Part shown: positions 16,062-22,411 of the stretch, piece after piece
Layout: every line of letters begins with the position of its first letter
How positions within the stretch are numbered: the stretch's first letter is position 1
Source: Pseudideonella sakaiensis
Lineage (GTDB): Bacteria; Pseudomonadota; Gammaproteobacteria; Burkholderiales; Burkholderiaceae_C
Length of the DNA stretch: 64,000 nucleotides
Direction: 5' to 3'
NCBI RefSeq assembly: GCF_001293525.1
Contig: NZ_BBYR01000043.1
Span: 1-64,000 of the forward strand
The notes under the pieces: model-generated
What the model was told of the DNA's origin: nothing
The model's database searches: none
Seen by the model: the letters and a program-made list of their open reading frames with translations, nothing else
Position numbers and translations under genes: made by a program

Positions 16062-16813
16062 GGCGGTGGGGGGCAGCGGGGGGGTGTGGCAGGCGGGGCG
16101 TCGAGCAGTTCGCCCCAGTAGCGGCTCGCGCGGCGCATGTGACCGCGCACCAGCGCCTGGGCGCCGGCAGGGTCGCGGCGTGCGATGCAGTCCAGCAGCT
16201 GCCGGTGGTCGGCGGCTGATGCCGCGCCCTCGGTCTGGCTCTCGAACCACAGGGCCCGCCGGCTGGCGGTGAACTCGTAGAAAGCGTTGAGCACGCGCAC
16301 CAGCACCGAGTTGTGCGTGGCGTCCGCCACGGCGAGGTGGAACTGGGTGTCGTGGCGGGCGATGTTGCCGCCGTCGGCCAGCACCTGCTCGGTGTGCTGC
16401 ACGATGTCCTGCAGGCGCTGCAGGTCCGCTTCGTCGCGGCGCTCGCAGGCCAGGCCGACGGCCAGCACCTCCAGGTGCGCGCGGACCTCGGTCGTCTCGG
16501 CCACCTCGGTGGCGGTGGGCACTTCGCCCAGGCCGGCCAGCATCACCAGCGCCTCGAAGCTGCTCTCGCGACCGAGGTGGCGCAGGTAGATGCCGGCGTG
16601 GGGACGCGAGTCCACCACGCGCAGCGCGACCAGCGTCGACAGGGCCTCGCGCACCGCGTTGCGGCTCACGCCCAGGCGCTCGGCGAAGTCGCGTTCCGAC
16701 GGCAGGCGGTCGCCGGCCTGCAGCCGGCGTTCGCGCAGGTAGGCCATGATGCCGCCGAGCGCCGGCGGCGTGGCGGCGGCCTTCGGGAGCTTGAGGTCGG
16801 GGGAGTCGAGCAT
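16058..16813 (-). CDS. GntR-family regulator with FCD ligand domain (FadR/VanR type)
   Basis: The 251-residue protein has a winged helix LPSERDFAERLGVSRNAVREAL near residues 38-60 and an all-helical FCD domain with the metal/ligand signature HDTQFHLAVADATHN and DHRQLLDCIARRD. FCD-type GntR proteins bind TGGT-N3-ACCA-like palindromes and are released by carboxylate or acyl-CoA ligands. That is the pattern repeated at the promoters of this island, so this gene is the best candidate for the local repressor. It would also control itself, because its operon starts at a doubled site near 19.2 kb. Confidence 0.9.
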   Translation of the reverse strand: MLDSPDLKLPKAAATPPALGGIMAYLRERRLQAGDRLPSERDFAERLGVSRNAVREALSTLVALRVVDSRPHAGIYLRHLGRESSFEALVMLAGLGEVPTATEVAETTEVRAHLEVLAVGLACERRDEADLQRLQDIVQHTEQVLADGGNIARHDTQFHLAVADATHNSVLVRVLNAFYEFTASRRALWFESQTEGAASAADHRQLLDCIARRDPAGAQALVRGHMRRASRYWGELLDAPPATPPRCPPPP

Positions 16814-16824
16814 CGGCGCTGCAC

Positions 16825-17778
16825 TCAAAGGTCCAGCACCAGGGTCGCCGACTTCGAGCCCGAGCAGCACACCATGATGCAGTCGTTGGCCGCCTTCTCG
16901 TCGTCGGCGAGGTAGTCGTCGCGGTGGTCCGGCGTTCCGTCCACCACGCGTGTGCGGCAGGTGCCGCAGACGCCGGACGAGCAGGCGTACTGCACCGACA
17001 CGTTGCGGTCCAGCAGCGCGTCGAGGATGGTCTGGCCGGCCAGCACCGGCACGCGTTGGCCGCTGCGCTGCAGCACCACCTCGAAACCGCCTGCGGTGGC
17101 CGCCTCGTTGCCGGCCGCGAAGCGCTCGACGTGCACGCGCTGCGCGGGCAGGGCCGCGCCGGCGGCGAGGAAGGCATCGATCATGCGGGCCGGTCCGCAG
17201 CAGTACAGGTGCGACTCCGGCGGCGCCTGCCCGACGATGCCGGCGATGTCCAGGCGCTCGGCGCCGCTGCCCGACAGGCTCAGCTGCAGCGGATTCGCCG
17301 CGCTGGCCAGCGTCTTCAGTTCGTCGACGAAGGCGGCCGATTCCGCCGAGCGGGCGGCATAGTGCAGCGACCAGCGGCGACCCTGGCGGTCGAGCTGCTT
17401 CAGCATCGACAGGATCGGCGTGATGCCGATGCCGCCGGCGATCAGCACCGCCGGGGCGTCCGAGTCGGCGAGCGCGAAGTCGTTGACCGGCGGCGAGGCC
17501 TGCAGGCGCTGGCCGACGCGCAGCGCCGTGTGCATCCACTCCGAACCGCCGCGGCCCTGCTCGTCGCGTTGCACCGCGACGACGTAGCGGTGGGTCTCGG
17601 CCGGGTCGTTGAGCAGCGAGTAACTGCGGATGCGCTGCTCCGGCAGGTGCAGGTCGACGTGGGCGCCGGCGGTGAACGCGGGCAGTGCGCGGCCGGCAGC
17701 GGGCACGAACTCGTAGGAGCAGATGCCCTCGGCCTCCCAACGGATCTGGCGCAGGCGAAGGTTCAGCAGTCCGCTCAA
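16825..17778 (-). CDS. Oxygenase reductase: FMN/NAD domains plus C-terminal 2Fe-2S ferredoxin
   Basis: The 317-residue protein has the class IA reductase order: flavin site RSYSLLND (about 51-58), NAD site LIAGGIGITPILSML, and a plant-type 2Fe-2S cluster ACSSGVCGTC with a later CIMVCC. It passes electrons from NADH to the Rieske oxygenase encoded just upstream, as in phthalate and vanillate systems. The start is TTG 17778, supported by GGGAG six bases upstream and by the lack of any other early start. Confidence 0.92.
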   Translation of the reverse strand: MSGLLNLRLRQIRWEAEGICSYEFVPAAGRALPAFTAGAHVDLHLPEQRIRSYSLLNDPAETHRYVVAVQRDEQGRGGSEWMHTALRVGQRLQASPPVNDFALADSDAPAVLIAGGIGITPILSMLKQLDRQGRRWSLHYAARSAESAAFVDELKTLASAANPLQLSLSGSGAERLDIAGIVGQAPPESHLYCCGPARMIDAFLAAGAALPAQRVHVERFAAGNEAATAGGFEVVLQRSGQRVPVLAGQTILDALLDRNVSVQYACSSGVCGTCRTRVVDGTPDHRDDYLADDEKAANDCIMVCCSGSKSATLVLDL

Positions 17779-17832
17779 GCGTCGCTCCCGGTCGTGCCGG
17801 TCGCGGCGCCCGAAGTCACGGGGCAGGGCGCG

Positions 17833-19152
17833 TCACAGCGCATAGCCGAAGTCCTCGCCCAGGCGGGCCGTCATCGGTACCCGGCCCTGTTCCTGCCACG
17901 AGGCGCCGGCGGGCAGCGTGAGCGACACCGCGCGCACCATCCACAGGTCGGGGTCGGCGTAGCGCGGCGGTCGGGTGCCATCGGCGGCCATCCGGCGCAG
18001 GCAGTCCAGCAGCATGCGGCGCGTCATCGCGACGCCGGTGTCGCTGACGCCCAGGTGCTCCTTGCTGCGGTCGTAGATCGGCGCCACGCCCGACTGGCAG
18101 GCGGCGTCCTGCACCCACAGGCCGGGCAGGCCGGAGAACCAGGTCTTGGTCTGGGCGTCGTAGTTGAAGTGGAACCCGGTCTCTGCGTTGAACTTCGTCC
18201 AGTACTTCGCGTACGGCACGGTCGGCGGGCGCGGGGCGAAGGCGGCCTCGCTGGCATGCCCGGTCTCGCGGCCGTTGTGGCCCTCGCGCATCAGCTTGCG
18301 GGTCTTTTCGTAGAACGGCGTGGCCGGCGTGTACGAGAACATCAGGCACAGGGTGTTGTGGTCGTCGAGCGGCACCCAGGCGTGGCCGCTCAGTTCCGGG
18401 AACTTGGACTGCGGCGGCACCAGCGTGTAGAAGGGCAGCAGGAACTGGTTGACACGCCAGTAGTGCGTCTCGGCGTCCAGGATGCGGCGCGACGCGATGC
18501 TCATGCCGAAGTCCTGGCGCTGACACTCGAACACCGGCCGCAGGTCGCGCTTGGACACCCAGTCGCTGATGGCGCCCTGGGCGTCGATGCGACCATGCAG
18601 GATGGCGGCATGCGCCGAGTCGATCTCGCCTTCCACCGCCTGCAGCCAGTTGCATTCCTGCACGCGGAAGCTGACGTGGACGTTTTCTGCCGGCACCATG
18701 TTCCACTCCATGTTCGGCAGCGGCGGCGGATCGTCCTGCTCCGGGCCCATGTAGGCCCAGGCGATGCCGTTGCGCTCCTCGCACCGGTAGTGTTTCAGGC
18801 GCGCCTTCTCTTTCAGGCGGCTGTCGGCCGGCTCGGCCGGCGTCTCCAGCACCTGGCCGTCGGTGCCGAACTTCCAGCCGTGGTACACGCAGCGCAGCCC
18901 GCAGTCCTCGTTGCGGGCGAACACCAGCGGCGCGCCGCGGTGCGGGCAGGCATGGTCGACCAGGCCGATCGTGCCTTGGCTGTCCTTGAACGCCAGCAGC
19001 TCCTCGCCCAGCAGCCTGACGCGCTGGGGCTGTCCGTCGGGTGGCAGGTCGCTGGCGGGCAGGAACGGGATCCAGTACAGCCGCATCAGCTCGCCCATGG
19101 GCGTGCCGGGGCCGACGCGGGTCAGGCGTTGGTTATCTTCGATGGTGAGCAT
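17833..19152 (-). CDS. Rieske non-heme iron oxygenase, large subunit (phthalate dioxygenase type)
   Basis: The 439-residue enzyme carries the Rieske ligands C69-x-H71 and C88-xx-H91 (CPH...CVYH) and a mononuclear iron region NWLQAVEGEIDSAHAAILH with two histidines. The opening MLTIEDNQRLTRVGPGTPMG is typical of the phthalate 4,5-dioxygenase branch, so ATG 19152 is used. ATG 19215 has a better AGGA and lies right beside the operator, so a longer form is possible. It would hydroxylate or demethylate the ring or carboxylate substrate, and it heads the seven-gene operon. Confidence 0.92.
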   Translation of the reverse strand: MLTIEDNQRLTRVGPGTPMGELMRLYWIPFLPASDLPPDGQPQRVRLLGEELLAFKDSQGTIGLVDHACPHRGAPLVFARNEDCGLRCVYHGWKFGTDGQVLETPAEPADSRLKEKARLKHYRCEERNGIAWAYMGPEQDDPPPLPNMEWNMVPAENVHVSFRVQECNWLQAVEGEIDSAHAAILHGRIDAQGAISDWVSKRDLRPVFECQRQDFGMSIASRRILDAETHYWRVNQFLLPFYTLVPPQSKFPELSGHAWVPLDDHNTLCLMFSYTPATPFYEKTRKLMREGHNGRETGHASEAAFAPRPPTVPYAKYWTKFNAETGFHFNYDAQTKTWFSGLPGLWVQDAACQSGVAPIYDRSKEHLGVSDTGVAMTRRMLLDCLRRMAADGTRPPRYADPDLWMVRAVSLTLPAGASWQEQGRVPMTARLGEDFGYAL

Positions 19153-19217
19153 GCGCGAACGAGCCTGTGGTTGCTGGGCCCCATCGGGGCGGCGCATGGC
19201 GACTGGTAGGGCCATGC

Positions 19218-19228
19218 TGGTCCTACCA
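19218..19228. promoter_or_regulatory. Candidate GntR-type operator, copy 7 (Rieske operon promoter)
   Basis: TGGTCCTACCA keeps both half-sites of TGGT-N3-ACCA. On the minus strand it follows a TATTATGATT stretch and covers the position expected for transcription or translation start of the Rieske gene. Confidence 0.55.
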
Positions 19229-19241
19229 ATCATAATAGCAA

Positions 19242-19252
19242 TGGTTCTACCT
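19242..19252. promoter_or_regulatory. Second operator-like site at the Rieske promoter
   Basis: TGGTTCTACCT matches the pattern with one mismatch and lies 24 bases from copy 7, centre to centre. A weaker third copy (TGGTAGGGCCA) starts at 19204. Clustered sites could allow cooperative repression of the main operon. Confidence 0.4.
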
Positions 19253-19705
19253 GACCGAGGGCCTGGGTAAGGGCAAACCCTTGAGTCGCTGGCCGAACGC
19301 CGGTGCCAGACGCCAGCGACGCCTGGACGCTCGTCCGCCATCACGCAACACACTTCGACATAGACCTCTCCGGCCAGACCGGGCCAGCCCGCGCCGTCGG
19401 CTGTCCGCGACAGGGCTTGGTCAGCCTGCAGGTCCGATGTCTCGCAGAACGCGCCTGGACACCAGGAGATCGATGCCAGGCGTTCAAGCGGCCGAAGGAC
19501 AGCTGCGATCGGGCGGTGATGCGTTCGCCCGAACAAGCAGCCGCCCTCCGCCCAGGCGTACCGCCAGGTCCTCGAGCCACGCGCGCTCTGGGGGCTCGAT
19601 GCGGGACCGGCCGATGTGGCGCCCGTTGCGCTCGGGCCGTCGGCTCACGGGCCCGCCACTTGCCCTGTCTCGTTCTCCACCACCGCCTCAGCAAGGAGAC
19701 AGGCC
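19253..19705. other. Gap without a recognised gene at the island boundary
   Basis: About 450 bases lie between the Rieske promoter and the next ribosome site. Open frames exist on both strands, but none has a ribosome site, recognisable protein or consistent codon bias. It marks the change from the catabolic island to ordinary chromosomal genes and may hold decayed sequence. Confidence 0.4.
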
Positions 19706-19948
19706 ATGCGCGACGACCACTGGGAGCTCGAATACCGCGGCGTCTTCCTCGTGTGCCGGCCGGAGCGGGTCGACGGCGGCTACCGGGCGAGGCTGGTGGT
19801 CGCGGACCGCCGGCAGGAGCCGCACCGCGAGGCGGAGGTGCCGACGCAGGCCGTGCCGCCGTTCGCGACGGAACGGGAGGCCGCGCATTCTGTGGTCGAG
19901 GCCGGCAAGAAGTTCGTCGATCTGATGCCGGGCTGGGCCGGGACCTGA
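19706..19948 (+). CDS. Small protein of unknown function
   Basis: An AAGGAG ribosome site precedes ATG 19706 by seven bases and the 80-residue frame has strong codon bias. The protein starts MRDDHWELEYRGVFLVCRPE, has alternating strands in the first half, and ends with a helix EREAAHSVVEAGKKFVDLMPGW. The pattern of a short beta sheet followed by 'FATEREAA...GKKFVD' recalls small stress-related proteins of Burkholderiales, but no named family was recognised. Confidence 0.65.
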   Translation: MRDDHWELEYRGVFLVCRPERVDGGYRARLVVADRRQEPHREAEVPTQAVPPFATEREAAHSVVEAGKKFVDLMPGWAGT

Positions 19949-20039
19949 GCCGGGCGCGCCCGGGAGGGGCCGGGGTGCCGGGCCCGACCTGCCGCTTCCC
20001 CCAAGCGACGCCGCGCCCCGGACCTGCGAGGATCGGCCC

Positions 20040-20927
20040 ATGCCTGCCACCACGTCCTCCTCCTTCGTGTCGTCCGCCGACGGCACCCGCATCGTCACCT
20101 ACACCTGGTCCGCGCTGGCCGGCCCGCCGTGCGGGGTGGTGCAGATCGCCCACGGCCTGGCCGAGCACGGCGAGCGCTACGACCGTTTCGCCCGCGCGCT
20201 GAACGCGGCCGGCTTCGTGGCGGCGGCGGTCGACCACCGCGGGCACGGGCGCACGGCCGACGGGCGCTTCGGCGATTTCGGCGCCGCGGGCTTCGACGGG
20301 CTGATCGCCGACGTGGCGCAGTTCGGCGCGGCGCTGCGCACGCAGCACCCGGGCCTGCCGGTGTTCCTGTTTGGGCACTCGATGGGCTCCTTCGCGGCGC
20401 AGGCGGCCCTGCTCGGGTCGGCGCCGACCTGGTCGGGTGCGATCCTGTCGGGTTCGACGGCGCTGGACCTGTTCGCCGCGGCGATGGCGCAGGCCCCGGC
20501 CGACGGGCCGGCCGGGCTGGAGGCCTTCAATGCCGGCTTCGAGCACCGCACCGGCTACGAGTGGCTGTCGCGCGATGCGGCCGAGGTCGATGCCTACGTG
20601 GCCGACCCGTGGTGCGGCTGGCCTGTGCCGGAGCCGGTGATCCCGATGCTGTTCGCACCCGCGGGCCGGCTGGCCGACCCGGCCGAGCTGGCACGGCTGC
20701 CGGCGAGGCTGCCGATCCTGGTCGCGTCCGGCGATGCCGATCCGCTGGCGGGTGGCGGTGCGCTGGTGGACGCCCTGGGCCAGCGCTACCGCGCGGCGGG
20801 GCTGGCCGACGTGACGGTGCGGCTGTACCCAGGGGCCCGGCACGAGATCCTGAACGAAAGCAACCGCGACGCCGTGACGGCCGACCTAGTGGCCTGGCTG
20901 CAGGCGCGCGCCCCGGCCCGCGACTGA
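20040..20927 (+). CDS. Alpha/beta hydrolase, monoacylglycerol lipase-like
   Basis: The 295-residue protein has the serine-hydrolase triad layout: oxyanion region AHGLAEHGERYDRFA, nucleophile GHSMGS (Ser about residue 120), acid in ASGDADPL, and histidine in GARHEILNE. The HGLAEHGERY opening is typical of the Hydrolase_4 / monoglyceride lipase group. There is no signal peptide, so it acts in the cytoplasm. It stands alone between a small unknown gene and the convergent glyA-like gene. Confidence 0.87.
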   Translation: MPATTSSSFVSSADGTRIVTYTWSALAGPPCGVVQIAHGLAEHGERYDRFARALNAAGFVAAAVDHRGHGRTADGRFGDFGAAGFDGLIADVAQFGAALRTQHPGLPVFLFGHSMGSFAAQAALLGSAPTWSGAILSGSTALDLFAAAMAQAPADGPAGLEAFNAGFEHRTGYEWLSRDAAEVDAYVADPWCGWPVPEPVIPMLFAPAGRLADPAELARLPARLPILVASGDADPLAGGGALVDALGQRYRAAGLADVTVRLYPGARHEILNESNRDAVTADLVAWLQARAPARD

Positions 20928-20970
20928 AGCCGGGGCCGGGCGCCGCGAACGGCCCGCCCAGGGCAGGCGC

Positions 20971-22260
20971 TCAGCGGTAAGTCGGGTAGGGCGCGACGAG
21001 CTCCGCGACGCGCCGGCGCACGGCCTCCTCGGCGGCCGCGCTGGCGTCGGGCCCTCGCTGCAGCCCGGCGAGCACCTCGGCAACGAGGTCGCCGACGGCC
21101 TCGATCTCGCGCCGGCCCAGGCCCCGCGTGGTGGCGCCCGAGACGCCGAAGCGCAGCCCGGACATGCGCTGCAGGTCGGCCGCATCCGAAGGGATGGGGT
21201 TCATGTTGGCGATGATGCCGGCGCGCTCCAGGCTCTGCGCCGACAGCGCGCCGTCCAGCCCCTGGCGGCGCAGGTCGACCAGCATCAGCGGCGTGTCGGT
21301 GCCGCCGCCGACGAGGTCGAAGCCGCGGCCCTGCAGCCGGGCGGCCAGCGCCCGGGCATTCGCCAGCACGGCCTGCGCGTAGGCGCGGAACTCGGGCCGC
21401 AGCGCCTCGCCCAGCGCCACCGCCTTGGCGGCGACGATGTGCAGCGAGGGGGTGCCCTGCATCCCGGGGAAGACGGCGCGGTCGATCGGCTTGCGCAGCG
21501 CCGGGTCGTTCCACAGCACGAGCGCGCCGCGCGGGCCGCGCAGTGACTTGTAGGTGGTGGTGGTGACGATGTCCGCGTGCGGGAAGGGGCTCGGGTGGGC
21601 GCCGCCGGCCACCAGCCCGGCGAAGTGCGCCATGTCCACCAGCAGCCGCGCGCCGCCGGCGTCCGCGGCGCGCCGGAAGGCGGCGAAGTCGAGCGCGCGC
21701 GGGTACGCGGATCCGCCGGCGATCAGCAGTTTCGGTCGGTGTTGGCGGGCCAGGTCGACGACGGCGTCGTAGTCGATCAGCCCGTCGTCGGCCCGCACGC
21801 CGTAGTGCACGAAGCGGAACCAGCGGCTGCTCGCGTTCGCCGACGCGCCGTGGCTGAGGTGGCCACCGGCGTTGAGGTCCATTGAGAGGACGGTGTCGCC
21901 GGGCTCGGCAACGGCGTGCAGCACCGCGTGGTTGGCCTGGCTGCCCGAGTGCGGCTGCACGTTGGCGTGGCTGCAGCCGAACAGGCGGCAGGCGCGCTCG
22001 ATCGCGGCGCGTTCCACCGCGTCGACGTTCTCCGCGCCGGCGTGGTAGCGCTTGCCGGGCAGGCCCTCGACGGTCTTGTTGGTCAGCACCGAGCCCTGCA
22101 CCTCGAGCACCGCGCGGCTGACGATGTTCTCGGAGGCGATCAGCTCGATCACGTCGCGGGTGCGCCGCTTCTCGCGGGCGATGGCGTCGGCGATCAGCGG
22201 ATCGATGCGGTCGAGGCCGTCGGAGAAGTAGCCGGGGTGCAGCAGCGCGTCGGTCGACAT
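20971..22260 (-). CDS. glyA: Serine hydroxymethyltransferase, divergent paralogue
   Basis: The 429-residue PLP enzyme follows the SHMT fold with LVDMAHFAGLVAGG and the PLP lysine Lys238 in TTTTYKSLRGPRGA. The residue before that lysine is Tyr237 where nearly all SHMTs have His (TTTTHK), and the C-terminal AITRRG region reads GATTRGLG with SGLRFGVS before it. It should interconvert serine and glycine with tetrahydrofolate, but the changes suggest a second copy with a shifted substrate such as a 2-methylserine-type amino acid. AGGA lies 8 bases upstream of ATG 22260. Confidence 0.85.
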   Translation of the reverse strand: MSTDALLHPGYFSDGLDRIDPLIADAIAREKRRTRDVIELIASENIVSRAVLEVQGSVLTNKTVEGLPGKRYHAGAENVDAVERAAIERACRLFGCSHANVQPHSGSQANHAVLHAVAEPGDTVLSMDLNAGGHLSHGASANASSRWFRFVHYGVRADDGLIDYDAVVDLARQHRPKLLIAGGSAYPRALDFAAFRRAADAGGARLLVDMAHFAGLVAGGAHPSPFPHADIVTTTTYKSLRGPRGALVLWNDPALRKPIDRAVFPGMQGTPSLHIVAAKAVALGEALRPEFRAYAQAVLANARALAARLQGRGFDLVGGGTDTPLMLVDLRRQGLDGALSAQSLERAGIIANMNPIPSDAADLQRMSGLRFGVSGATTRGLGRREIEAVGDLVAEVLAGLQRGPDASAAAEEAVRRRVAELVAPYPTYR

Positions 22261-22411
22261 GGGCAGGGTCCTGGGGAAGCGGTGCCGTGATCCTAGGCCC
22301 GCGGGCCCGCGGTCACGCCGGCTTCCTACCAAGTGAGGATGTCGCGCCGTCGCGACGCCATCCTTCAACGGGGGGATGGGGTAAGGTGACCCGGACTCGC
22401 CCATCCTCCGC

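Noticed and set aside
19253-19705. N-terminal extension of the Rieske protein or a separate gene
   Set aside because: The frame stays open to 19536, but the Rieske family start at 19152 is clear and the extra sequence has no motif or ribosome site.
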